From the NCBI RefSeq assembly GCF_000719955.1, contig NZ_JOII01000030.1:1-64000 (forward strand): DNA of 64,000 bases, in the 5' to 3' direction. Below are positions 1-39,600 of this stretch, one piece after another. A model generated the notes under the pieces. It was not told the origin of the DNA, searched no databases, and worked only from the letters and a program-made list of their open reading frames with translations. Origin of the DNA: Streptomyces albidoflavus. GTDB taxonomy: Bacteria > Actinomycetota > Actinomycetes > Streptomycetales > Streptomycetaceae. The stretch's first letter is position 1; the number at the start of each line of letters is the position of its first letter. The position numbers and the translations under genes are program-made.

Positions 1-2496
1 GTGGCCGCGGATCTTGACCTGGGTGTCGGTGCGGCCGAGGAAGTGGAGGCGGCCGTCGGGGTGGCGGGTGACGAGGTCGCCGGTGCGGTAGAGGCGGGCT
101 CCGGGGTGGTGGGGGTCGGGGACGAACCGGGTGGCGGTGAGGGCGGGTTGGCCGTCGTAGCCGCGGGCGAGTCCGGTGCCGCCGAGGTACAGCTCGCCGG
201 GGACGCCGACCGGGACGGGAGCCAGGGAGGCGTCCAGAACGTAAGCCTGGGTGTTGTCCATGGGCAGGCCGAGCGGGACCGGGCTCTGCGCGGTGTCGGC
301 GGGGGACAGGGGACCGCTGATGGCGAAAGTCGTTGTCTCGGTGGGGCCGTAGACGTGGACCACGGTCAGGTCCGGGTTGGTGGCCTGGACGCGGGCCATG
401 GTGGTCGGGGAGGCGGCCTCGCCGCCTGTCCAGACTTCCTGGAGGCCGGTGAAGCAGCCGGGGTCCTCCTCGGCGAGGAGGTCGAAGAGGGCCTTGGTGA
501 GGAAGAGGGAGGTGACGCCGTCGGTGACCGCCCGGCGGACGGAGCGGGCGGTGATGTCCTCCTCCGCGACGGTGAGGGTGTGGCCGTTGAGGAGGGCGGC
601 CCAGATCTCGTAGGTGGCGGCGTCGAAGGAGTGGGGGGAGTGGAAGAGGAGGTGGCGGTGGGCGCCGGCGACCGTGGGCACGTCGCGGTCGGTGAGAACC
701 AGCTCCGTGCGGCTGCGGGCGAGGATGGAGCGGGTGCGCTCCTCGGGGTTGGCGGCGTGGAGGGGGACGTACGTGCCGCCCGCCTTCAGGACGGCGAGCA
801 GGGCCACGACCAGGTCCGCCGAACGCTCCAGGAGCAGGCCCACCCTTGACTCGGTGGTGACGCCCCGTTCGGCGAGGGCGCGGGCCAGGCGGTCGGCGCG
901 CTCGTCCAGTTCGGCGTAAGTCAGCTGCTCGGGGCCGTAATTGACGGCTACGGCGTCCGGTGTCTCCGTCACGCGGGCGGCGAAGGCCGCGGTGACGGAG
1001 GCGGGGGGCGCGTCGGTCGGGGTGCCCTCGGCGGCGGCCAGGGCTCCGGCCCGCTCCTCGGGGCTGAGCATCGGCAGGTCGCGCAGGGGGCGTGCGGCGT
1101 CCCCGGCGGCGAGGCCGGCGGCCAGTTCCCGCCAGTGGGCGGCGAGGCGGGTCACCGTCTCCGGGTCGTACAGGTCGGTGCTGTACTCGACGGCGCCGAC
1201 CAGCGTCCCGTCCGCCGCCTCCTCGAACTCGAACATGAGGTCGAAGGGGAGGGAGTCGCGGGAGACGCTGAGCGGTTCCGTCTCCAGGCCGGGGAAGGCG
1301 GGGGCCGGGCCGGTGGCGCCCTGGAGCACCACCATGGCCTGGACGAGCGGCATCCGGGCCGGGTCGCGTTCGGGCGCGACCGCGTCCACCACCCGGTCGA
1401 AGGGGACCTCCTGGTGGTCGAAGGCGTCCAGGACGGTGGCCTTGGTCGCCGCGAGGAAGTCGCCGACCGTGGTGGCGCCGTCCACGTCGGCGCGGAGCAC
1501 CAGGGTGTGGACGAAGAAGCCGATCAGGTCGTCGAGTTCGGGCCGGTCGCGGCCGGCGGTGACCGTGCCCAGGGCCACGTCCCGCTGCCCGCTCCGGCGG
1601 CCGAGCAGCAGCTGGGTGGCGGCGGTCAGCAGCATGAAGAGGCTGACGCCGTGCTCCCGGCCCACCCGGGCCAGCCCGGTGGCGGTCGCCGCCGGGACGG
1701 CGAAGGTGTGGACCGCGCCCCTCCCGGTCCGCACCGCCGGACGCGGCCGGTCGGCCGGCAGCTCCAGCGGCTCCAGACCGGCCAGCCGCTCCTGCCAGTA
1801 CGCCAGCCCCTCGTCCGCGGCGGGCCGGTCGTGCTGCCAGGCGGCGAAGTCGGCGTACTGGACCGGGAGCGGGCGCAACGCCGGTTCCGTTCCGGTCAGT
1901 TCGGCGGCGTAGCAGGTGGCGAGTTCACCGGTGAGGACGTCCAGGGAGCGGCCGTCGCTGACGATGTGGTGCATCGACAGCAGCAGGGCGTGCCGGTCGT
2001 CCGCCAGCCGCAGCAGCACGACCCGCAGCAGCGGGCCCTTCCGCAGGTCGAACGGGGTCAGCAGCCGGGCCCGCAGGAAGGCGTCCACCTCCGCCTCCGG
2101 AGCCCCCTCCGGCAGCTCCGCCCGCTCCACCGGGACCTCCAGGGCCGGGTGGACGACCTGCGTGACCCGCCCGTCCACCGCGTCGAAGGTGGTCCGCAGC
2201 GCCTCGTGCCGGGCCACCACCCGCGCCACCGCCCGCTCCAGCGCCCCCTCGTCCAGCGCCCCCGACAGCCGCAGCGCCAGCCCGGAGTTGTACGCGGTGC
2301 CGCCCGGGCTGTACTCCTCCAGGAACCACAGCCGCCGCTGGGCGAACGAGGCGGGCAGCTCACCGGTGCGGTCGGCGGGGCGGATGGCGTGCGGGTCGGC
2401 GACCACGGCCTGTCCGGACATCCGGGCGCGCAGCAGCGCCTGGAGGTCCGTCGGCAGTGCGCTGATCCGGCTCTCCCGCGACGAGGGCGTGGTCAT
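1..2496 (-). CDS. surD: SurD-like NRPS, N-terminal part (C-A, runs off the left edge)
   Basis: Start of a fourth synthetase. The ATG at 2496 follows an AGGGAG ribosome site, 53 bases after the surC stop. A short N-terminal helix precedes a condensation domain (SFAQRRLWFLEE near 2340, HHIVSDG near 1965), then an A domain that continues off the left edge. The C domain is of the type accepting an L-configured donor. This does not suit the epimerase that ends surC, but it does suit the last module of surA. The A pocket reads DAYFWGVTFK, the Ile/Val-type code also found three times in surA. The A3 motif (TSGSTG) is absent: the protein passes from PTVAG straight to AHRHLLFHSPHSF (see the junction at 663). 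In the published surugamide pathway SurD adds the last three residues after SurA; only the first of its modules is visible here. Confidence 0.88.
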   Translation of the reverse strand, partial: MTTPSSRESRISALPTDLQALLRARMSGQAVVADPHAIRPADRTGELPASFAQRRLWFLEEYSPGGTAYNSGLALRLSGALDEGALERAVARVVARHEALRTTFDAVDGRVTQVVHPALEVPVERAELPEGAPEAEVDAFLRARLLTPFDLRKGPLLRVVLLRLADDRHALLLSMHHIVSDGRSLDVLTGELATCYAAELTGTEPALRPLPVQYADFAAWQHDRPAADEGLAYWQERLAGLEPLELPADRPRPAVRTGRGAVHTFAVPAATATGLARVGREHGVSLFMLLTAATQLLLGRRSGQRDVALGTVTAGRDRPELDDLIGFFVHTLVLRADVDGATTVGDFLAATKATVLDAFDHQEVPFDRVVDAVAPERDPARMPLVQAMVVLQGATGPAPAFPGLETEPLSVSRDSLPFDLMFEFEEAADGTLVGAVEYSTDLYDPETVTRLAAHWRELAAGLAAGDAARPLRDLPMLSPEERAGALAAAEGTPTDAPPASVTAAFAARVTETPDAVAVNYGPEQLTYAELDERADRLARALAERGVTTESRVGLLLERSADLVVALLAVLKAGGTYVPLHAANPEERTRSILARSRTELVLTDRDVPTVAGAHRHLLFHSPHSFDAATYEIWAALLNGHTLTVAEEDITARSVRRAVTDGVTSLFLTKALFDLLAEEDPGCFTGLQEVWTGGEAASPTTMARVQATNPDLTVVHVYGPTETTTFAISGPLSPADTAQSPVPLGLPMDNTQAYVLDASLAPVPVGVPGELYLGGTGLARGYDGQPALTATRFVPDPHHPGARLYRTGDLVTRHPDGRLHFLGRTDTQVKIRGH
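655..672 (-). other. In-frame loss of A3 motif in surD; probable assembly collapse
   Basis: On the minus strand the A domain runs SRTELVLTDRDVPTVAG then AHRHLLFHSPHSF. In sister A domains roughly 35-75 residues lie between these blocks, including the ATP-phosphate-binding motif TSGSTGVPKG. The reading frame is kept. The flanks are close to identical to 36,150-36,290 in surA, where a similar loss occurs. Loss of A3 should inactivate adenylation. A collapsed repeat is more likely than a true deletion. Confidence 0.75.
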
Positions 2497-2549
2497 CTTG
2501 GTATCTCCCTGTGAGGCATGGACGAGGTGGGGCGGGACGCGGGGGCCGG

Positions 2550-17802
<15,253 letters not shown>

Positions 17803-17966
17803 GGAAAGCTCCCATTCGTGAGAGGGAAGAGCGGTGAAAAAGGCGTGCGAACGCCGTCGACGGGCCGGGAATTTCACCCGGCCCGCCGACGCCCACGCAG
17901 GTAAAGCGATGGAGTTCTCGACCTTTCAGCAGGTCACAGCGTTTCCATGAGGTGCTGGAAAGCTGC

Positions 17967-30604
<12,638 letters not shown>

Positions 30605-30660
30605 GAATCCCCCTGGGGCTGGTACCTGCACGTGCTGGGTGTTCCGGCGTCCGTCGCCGC

Positions 30661-33600
30661 TCACTGCCGCATCGCCGCCTCCAGCTCCCGGAGGACCTGT
30701 TCCTCCACGGCGGCGGTGAGCCCGGCGACCGTCGGGGCGTCGTAGAAGTCGCGGACGGTCAGGGCCACGCCGAAGGCGGCCCGGACGCGGGAGGTGACCT
30801 GGAGCAGCTGGACGGAGCTGCCGCCCAGGTCGAAGAAGTCGTCCTCGGCGCCGACGCCCTCCCGCCCCAGGACCTCCTGCCAGATCCCGGCCAGGGCCTC
30901 CTCGCCGGGCGTACGCGGCGCGACGTACGCGGTGCCGCCGCGCTCGGCCGGGTCCGGCTCGGGCAGCGCCCGGCGGTCCACCTTGCCGTTGGAGTTGAGC
31001 GGCAGCGCGTCCAGTTCGACCAGGACGGCCGGGACCATGTACGCCGGGACGAGGCTCTTGAGGTGGGCGCGGAGCGCGGCCGGGTCGAAGGGGTGGCCCG
31101 GGCGCGGCACGGCGTAGCCGACGAGGCGGGTGTCGCCGCGGGCGTCGCGGCCGGGCGCGACCACGGCGGCGGCCACCGCCGGGTGCGAGCTGAGGGCCGT
31201 CTCGATCTCGCCGGGCTCCACCCGGAAGCCGCGGACCTTCACCTGCTGGTCGGCACGGCCGCCGAACTCCACACCGCCGTCCGGGAGATACCGGGCGCGG
31301 TCGCCGGTGAGGTAGAGGCGGGCGCCGGGCTCCGTGCCGAACGGGTCGGCGACGAACCGGAGGGCGGTGAGCCCCGGCCGGTTGCGGTAGCCGCGCCCCA
31401 CGCCGGGACCGCCGATGTACAGGTCACCGGTGACCCCGACCGGCACCGGCCGCAGCGCCGCGTCCAGCAGGTACATGCGGACCCCGGGGTGGGGGTGGCC
31501 GATCGGCACGCCCGGGGTGTCCGGCAGCGTGTCGGGCCGGACGGGCTGGACGCAGGACTCGACGGTCGCCTCCGTGACGCCGTACCCGTTGACGACGGTG
31601 GTCGACGGGGCGGTGCGGGCCAGCAGCCGGCGGCAGTCGTCGGAGCGCCACAGGTCGGCGCCGCCCGCCAGCACCCGCAGCTCCGGCAGGTGCGTGCCGC
31701 GCCGCTCGGCCTCCTCGGCGACCGCGGTGAGCAGCGCCGGGACCGTGTCCAGGTGGGTGATGCGGGCCTCGGCCAGCAGGTCGAGGAGGCGCGCGGGGTC
31801 GGCGACCGTGTCGGCCGGGGCGATCACCAGCGTTCCGCCGTGGCAGAGCGCGTGCACCAGGTCGGAGACGAAGACGTCGAAGGAGAAGCTGGCGACGTTG
31901 AGCTGCCGCAGCGGCTCCTGCCCCGGCTCCGCCGTGAGGCCGTACCCGGCGTCCCAGGAGGCCGCGCCGTGCACGACGCTGACGTGCTCGACCTGCACGC
32001 CCTTGGGCCGGCCGGTCGACCCGGAGGTGTAGATGACGTACGCGAGGTCGCGCGGGGTCACCCCGCTCTCCGGCATCCGGGCGGGCCGGGCGGCGATCGG
32101 GCCGGCCTCGGCGTCCAGGGAGAGCACGGGCACCTCGCCGCCGGGCAGCCGGGCGGCGAGCGCGTCACGGGTGACGACGAGGGCGGCGCCGCTGTCGGAC
32201 AGGACGTACGCCAGCCTCTCCGCCGGGTGCGTCGCGTCGAGCGGGACGTAGGCGCCGCCCGCCTTGAGCACCGCCAGCACCGCCACCGCCAGTTCCACGC
32301 CGCGCTCCAGGCAGATCGCGACGACCGCGCCCGGTCCGACGCCGTGGGCGGCCAGGTGCTGGGCGAGCCGGTTGGCGCGCTCCTCCAGTTCGGCGTAGGT
32401 CAGCGTGTCCGCGCCGGAGGCCACCGCCTCGGCGCCGGGTGTGCGGCGGGCCTGGGCGGCGATCAGCTCGTGCAGGCAGGCCTCGCGCGGGTACGGCACG
32501 GGTGCGCCGCTCCAGCCGCCCGGCGCCAGCAGCGCCTGCTCCTGCTCGCCGGTGAGCGAGGGGAGCGCGGCGGGCGGGAGCCCGGTGCGGGCGGGCATAC
32601 CGTCCAGCAGCACCGACAGGTGGCGGGCGAGGTGGCCGATCCGGGCGGCGTCGAAGAGCGCCGGGTCGTAGGAGAGGTCCAGCGCCAGCCGGTCGCCGTC
32701 GGTGTACGCGGTCAGGTCCAGCGCGTAACTGGTGGTGTCGACCGCCGTCACCTCGGAGATCCGCAGGCCGTGGAGGGCGGCGGACGCCTCGTTGTCCGGG
32801 TAGTTCTCGAAGACCACCAGGGAGTCGAACAGCTCGGCGCCCGGCGGGAGTTCGGAGACCTCCCGGACCTCGCGCAGGGCCAGGTGCTCGAAGCCCCGGG
32901 CCCGGGCCTGCTCCTCCTGGAGGCGGCCCAGCCAGCCGGCCAGCGTCTCGCCCTCCTCGGCGGCGCGCACCCGCACCGGCAGGGTGTTGAGGAAGTTGCC
33001 GACGGTCGACTCCATGCCGGGCAGCTCCGCCGGGCGCCCGGAGGTGGTGGCGCCGAAGCAGACGTCGCCCTCCCCGGAGTGCCGGGCGAGCAGCAGCGCC
33101 CAGGCGCCCTGCACCACCGTGTTGAGGGTGAGGTGGTGGCGGGCGGCCATCGCGGAGAGCGCCTTCGCCCGCTCCTCGGCCAGCTCCACGCGGACCCGTG
33201 CGGCCGCGTGCGCCCGGTGGCCGGGCGCGGGACGCCGGTCGTAGGGCAGCGGGGTCGGCGCGTCGAACCCGGCGAGCGCCCCGGCCCAGTACTCCCGGGC
33301 CGCCGACCCGTCCTGGCCGCGCAGCCAGGCCACGTACTCCCGGAACGGCGGGCGGGTCAGGGCCGCCGGTGCCGCGTCGGTGCCGAGGGCGGCGTACTGG
33401 GCGAAGACGTCCTCGAAGATCTGGGTGGTGCTCCACCCGTCGAGGACGAGGTGGTGGAAGGTCCACACGACCCGCACGGCGTCGTGGCGGGCCCGGACGA
33501 GGGCCAGCTTCATCAGCGGCCCGGCCGTCAGGTCGACACCGGCCGCCCGCTCGGCCTGAGCCAGTTCCACCAGCGCGGCGGCCTGGGCGTCCTCGGGCAG

Positions 33601-36600
33601 GTGCGACCAGTCGAGATGGCGGACGGTGAGCGGCGCGTGGCGCCGGACCACCTGGAGCGGTTCGGGCACGTCCTCCCAGACCAGGTGGGTGCGGAGCGCC
33701 GGGGTGGCGTCGACCAGCCGCTGCCAGGCGGTGGCCAGGCGGCGCGGGTCACCGGCGCCCTCCAGGAGGAACGACGCCTGGTCGAGGTAGACCCCGGGGT
33801 CGGCGAGGGTGTGCAGCAGCATGCCGTTCTGGAGCGGGGTGAGCGGATAGACGTCCTCGACGGCGGCGGCCGCCGCGCCGGTCCCGGCCAGCGCGTCCAC
33901 CCCGGCCTGGTCGAGCCCGGCCAGCGGGAAGTCCGACGGGGTGCGCCCGCCGGCCGCCGGCTGCGCGCAGTGCCCGACGAGGGCCCGCAGTTCGGCGGTG
34001 AAGTCGCGGGCCAGGCGCTCGACGGTCGCCGCGTGGTGCAGCCCGGCCGAGTAGGCCCAGGTGAAGGAGAGGACGCCGTCGCCGCCGACGATGCCGGTCA
34101 CGTCGATCAGGTGGGCCCGCTCCTCGCCGGGGTGGTGGTCCTGCCCGAGCGGGGGCAGAGCCCTGCGCAGGGGGCCCGCGCCCGGGGCGGCCTCGGCGTC
34201 GAACCGGCCGTGGTAGTTGAAGCTGAGCTGCGGTTCGGGCAGCGAGGCCAGGGGCGAGCCGCCGCCCCCGGGAACGAGGTGGCGCAGCACGCCGTAGCCG
34301 ATGCCCCGGTCGGGCACCGCCCGCAGCTGCTCCTTCACCGACTTCAGCGCGGCCCCCGGGTCGTCGCCCTCCGGCAGGGTGAGCGCCACCGGGTAGATCG
34401 AGGTGAACCAGCCGACGGTACGGGTCAGGTCGACGTCGGCGAACAGCTCCTCGCGGCCGTGTCCCTCCACCGCGACGGCCGTCCGTCCGCGCCCCGTCCA
34501 GGTGCGCAGGGTGCGGGCGAGCGCGGTCAGCAGTACGTCGTCGGTGCGGGTGCGGTAGACCTCCGGTACCTGGTGGAGCAGGGCGGCCGTCTCCTCGGCG
34601 TCGAGGGCGACCTCCACGGTGGCCTGGTCGGCCATGGTGTTGCCGCCGCCCGGCAGGTCGACGGGGAGCGCGGTCGCGGCCGCCTCGCCGACGCCCTGCC
34701 AGTACTCCCGCTGCCCGTCGAAGCCGCCCTCGGCGGCGCGCCGGGCCAGCCGCTCGGCCCACTGGACCACCGAGGCGGTCTTCGGGCCCAGCTCCACCGG
34801 GCTCCCGGCGGCGGCCTGTTCGTAGGCGCGGCCCAGGTCCTCCAGGAGGACGCGCCAGGAGACGCCGTCGACCAGCAGGTGGTGGGCGGCGACGAAGAGC
34901 CAGGCCGGGCGGCCGGGCCCGCGCTCGCCGACGAGGATGCGGAAGAGCGGGCCCCGGGCGAGGTCCATGCCGGACTGGGCGGCCCGCGCCAGCTCCTCCC
35001 ACGCCTCCCGCTCGCCCTCCGGGGCGAGCCGGTGCACGGTGAGGACGGCGTCCGGGTCGACGGCCGGGGCGAGGTGACCCGCCCAGTGGCCGTCGGCATC
35101 GCGGGTGAAGAGGGAGCGCAGGGCGTCGTGGTGCCCGAGGAGCGCGGCGACGGCCTCGCGCAGGGCGCGCACCTCGGTGCCGGGGGCCAGTTCGAACGCC
35201 AGCGACATGGCGAAGTGCGCGGGTGCCACCGGGTGGTGGGCGAAGAACCATTCGCGGACGGGGGTCGGTCCCACCGGCCCGCTGACCACGCCCTGCGGCG
35301 CGTGGGACGCCTCGCCGGGCTCCGTCCCGGCGGCCGAGGCGGCCAGCCCCGCGACGGTCTGCCGCAGGAAGATGTCCCGCGAGGAGAGCGCCAGCCCGGC
35401 CCGGCGCGCCCGTGAGACGACCTGGAGGCTGGTGATGGAGTCGCCGCCGAGGGAGAAGAAGTTGTCGTGGACGCCGACGCGTTCGGTGCCGAGGACCTCG
35501 GCCCAGATGGCGGCGAGGGTCTCTTCGGCGGGGGTGGAGGGCGCGGTGTGGGCGGTGCCCGCCGTGCGGTCGGGGGCGGGCAGGGCGCGGTGGTCGACCT
35601 TGCCGTTCGGGGTGAGCGGCAGCGCGTCGAGGAGGACGAAGGCCGAGGGGACCAGATACTCCGGCAGCGACCGCGCGAGGTGGGCGCGCAGCTCCTCCGC
35701 CCCGGTGGTCCCGACCACGTAGGCGGCGAGGTACTTGCTGCCGGGACGGTCCTCCCGGGCCAGGACACAGGCCCGGCTGACCTCCGGGTGGCCGAGCAGC
35801 GCCGCTTCGGTCTCGGCGGGTTCGATGCGGTGGCCGCGGATCTTGACCTGGGTGTCGGTGCGGCCGAGGAAGTGGAGGCGGCCGTCGGGGTGGCGGGGGG
35901 CCCGTAGACGTGGACCAGGGTCAGGTCCGGGTTGGTGGCCTGGACCGTGCTCATCGCCGCCGGGGAGGCGGCTTCGCCGCCCGTCCAGACTTCCTGGAGG
36001 CCGGTGAAGCAGCCGGGGTCCTCCTCGGCGAGGAGGTCGAAGAGGGCCTTGGTGAGGAAGACGGCCGTGACGCCGGAGGCGACGGCTTCGCGGACGACGG
36101 GCGCGGTGATCTCGCGGTCGGCGACGGTGAGGGTGTGGCCGTTGAGGAGGGCGGCCCAGATCTCGTAGGTGGCGGCGTCGAAGGAGTGGGGGGAGTGGAA
36201 GAGGAGGTGGCGGTGGGCGGGTGAGAACCAGCTCCGTGCGGCTGCGGGCGAGGAGGGAACGGGTGCGCTCCTCGGGACTGGCGGCGTGCAGAGGGACGTA
36301 CGCGCCCCCGGACTTGAGCACCGCCAGCAGGGCGACGACCAGGTCGGCCGAACGCTCCAGGAGCACGCCCACCCGGGACTCGGCGGTGACGCCCCGCTCG
36401 GCGAGGACGCGGGCCAGCCGCTCGGCACGCGCGTCCAGCTCCGCGTAGGTCAGCCGGCCGGAAGGCGAGCTGACGGCGAGGGCGTCGGGGTGCTCCGCCA
36501 CCCGGGCCGCGAAGGCGGCCGGGACCGGCAGGGGCCGGGAGCCGGTCGCCCTGCCCTCGGCGGCGGTCAGGGCCTCGGCGTGCTCGGCGGGGCCGAGCAT

Positions 36601-39600
36601 CGGCACCTCGTGCAGGGGGCGCTCGGGGTCACCGGTGGCGAGCCGCGTGGCCAGCTCCAGCCAGTGCCCGGCCAGCCGCGCCACCGTGGCGGCCTCGTAC
36701 AGGTCGGTGCTGTACGAGACGACGGCGAAGAGCCCGTCGTCGGGCCGTGGTTCGAATTCGACGTTCAGGTCGAAGGGGGTCGTCTCCACCGGCGGCAGCG
36801 TCTCCTCGACCAGCAGGCCGGGCAGCGCGAACGAGTCCCGTGGGGCGTTCTGGAGCGTGACGGCGGCCTGCACCAGCGGGGTGCGGCTCGGGTCGCGGTC
36901 GGGCGCCAGCTCCTCCACCAGGCGGCTGAACGGCACCTCCTGGTGGGCGAAGGCGGCCAGCGTGGTCCCGCGCACCTGGTCGAGCAGGGCACCGAAACCG
37001 GCCGCCTCGTCGATCCGGGAGCGCAGGACCAGCGTGTTGACGAAGAAGCCGACGAGCCCTTCGAGTTCGGTGCGGTCCCGGCCCGAGACGGCGGTTCCCA
37101 CCGCCAGGTCGGACTGTCCGCCGTGCCGGGCCAGCACCAGCTGGGTGACGGCGGTCAGCGCCATCGACAGGGTCGCGCCCCGCCGCCGCGCCGCCTCGCC
37201 CAGGGCCACGGCCACCTCACGCGGCACCGGGAAGGAGTGCAGGGCGCCGCGCCCGCTGCGCACCGCCGGGCGGGGCCGGTCGGTGGGCAGGTCCAGTACC
37301 GGGAGCCCATCCAACTGCTGGCGCCAGTAGGCGAGATGCGGTTCCAGTGCCGTGTCGGTGAGGCGGGCGCGCTGCCAGGCCGCGTAGTCCGGGTAGTGCG
37401 CCGGGAGCGCCGGCAGCCCCGGTGCGGTGCCGCGTACGGCGGAGGCGTACAGCTCGCTCAGTTCGCGGGCGACGATCCCCATCGACCAGCCGTCGGTGAC
37501 GATGTGGTGGAGGGTGAGCATCAGCGTGGCGCCGTCCGGGGAGGCGCCGGGGGCGTCGCGGACCAGCAGGACCCGGATCAGCGGGCCGGTGCGCAGGTCG
37601 AACGGCCGGATCGCCTCGGCGCGCAGGGCGGCGTCGGCCTCCTCGGCGGAGCCGGGCTCCGCCACGCGCACCGGGACCTCCAGGTGGGCGTGGACCGTCT
37701 GCGTGCCCCGGCCGTCCACCGGGGTGAAGGTGGTGCGCAGCGCCTCGTGCCGGGCGACCAGGCCCGCGACCGCCGTGCGCAGCGCCGGCAGGTCGAGGGC
37801 GCCGGTCAGCCGGAGCGTCGTCACCACGTTGTACTCGCCGGAGCCGGGCGCGAACTCGTCGAGGAACCACAGGCGTTCCTGCGCGAAGGAGAGCGGCAGC
37901 GCACCGTCGCGGGGTGCCCGGGGCACCGGGCCGCCGGAGGCGGGGCCGTTCCCCGCCGGGGCCGCGTCGACGGCCGCCGCGAGGGAGGCGACGGTCGGGT
38001 GGTCGAAGAGCGTGCGCGGGGACAGCTCCGCCCCCAGCCGCGTCCGCAGCCGCGAGACCACCTTCAGCCCCGCGATGGAGTCCCCGCCCAGCGTGAAGAA
38101 GTCCTGGTGCGCGCCGACCCGCTCGGCCCCGAGCACCTCCGCCCAGACCTCCGCCACCACGGTCTGCGTCCCGGGCAGCGGCGGGGTGTACTCCGCGCCC
38201 TCCTCGTCCCGGCCGCCGTCCGCGTCGACGGGCGCCGGCAGCGCCCGCCGGTCGACCTTGCCGTTGACGGTCAGCGGCAGCGCCGCCAGCTCGACCAGGT
38301 CCGAGGGGACCATGTACGCGGGCAGCCGCCCGGCCAGGTCGGCCCGGACCGCCGGCACGTCCAGCGCCACACCTCCCGCCGGGACCACGTACGCCACCAG
38401 CCGCTGCGACCCGGAGCGGCTCTCCCGGGCCGCCACCGCGACCCCGCCGACGTCGGCGCGGGCCCGCAGCGCCGCCTCGATCTCGCCCAGTTCGACACGG
38501 TGGCCACGGATCTTCACCTGGCCGTCGCCGCGCCCGAGGAAGGCGAGGCGGCCGTCGGGGCCGCGCCGCACCACGTCCCCCGAGCGGTACAGCCGCCGGC
38601 CCGAGCCGAAGGGGTCGGCCACGAACCGGGCCGAGGTCAGCGCGGACTGCCCGTCGTAGCCACGGGCCAGCCCCGGACCGCCCAGGTACAGCTCACCCGG
38701 GACACCGACGCCGACCGGGCGCAGCGCGCCGTCCAGCACGTAGGCCAGCGTCTCGTCCATCGGGCGGCCGAGGGGGACGGGGCGGGGGCGGGCGGTGTCG
38801 TCGGGGGTGACGGGGCCGCAGAGGGCGAAGGTGGTGGCCTCGGTCGGGCCGTAGACGTGGACGAGTTCCGTGCCGGGGCAGTGCGCGGCCATCCGCGCCA
38901 TCGCGGGGGCGGAGGCGGCCTCGCCGCCGGTCCACACCTCGCGCAGCCCCGCGAAGCAGGCCGGGTCCTCCTCGGCGAGCGCCCCGAAGAGCGCCGTGGT
39001 CAGGAAGACCGCCGTCACCCCGCGCCCGGCCGCGCGCCGCACCACCGGCGCCGACAGGTCCTCCTCGGCCACCTCCACGCAGCCGCCGTTCAGCAGCGGC
39101 ACCCACACCTCGTAGGTGGCGGCGTCGAAGGAGTGCGGCGAGTGGAACAGCACGTGCCGGTGGGCGCCCGACTCCCACCGCCGGTCGGCCGCGAGGGAGA
39201 CCACGGCCCGGTGGGTGACGGTGACGCCCTTCGGCGTGCCGGTCGACCCGGAGGTGGACATGACGTACGCCGGTTCGTCGGCCGGGACCGCCCGCGCCGG
39301 GGAGCCCGCGCCCGCCTTGGCGGGGTCCGTCACCCGCCGGGTGGCGTCCGCGAGGCGCAGCACGCCGACCCCGGCCGGGAGGTGCGGGGCGGCGGCGTCG
39401 GCCAGCAGGAGCTGGGCCCCGGCGCTGCCGAGGATCTGCTCCATCCGCTCCACCGGGTGGGCCGCGTGGAGCGGGACGTAGGCCGCGCCCGTCTTCAGCA
39501 CCGCCAGCATCGCCACCACCACGTCCGGCGAGCGGCGCAGCAGCAGCCCCACCCGGGCCCCGGCTCCGGCCCCGCGCCGGCGCAGCGCCGCCGCGACCCG

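Noticed and set aside
34527..36428. Separate minus-strand gene of about 630 codons inside surA
   Set aside because: Only the part 35,903-36,217 is meaningful (A4 of surA out of frame). The rest is shadow.
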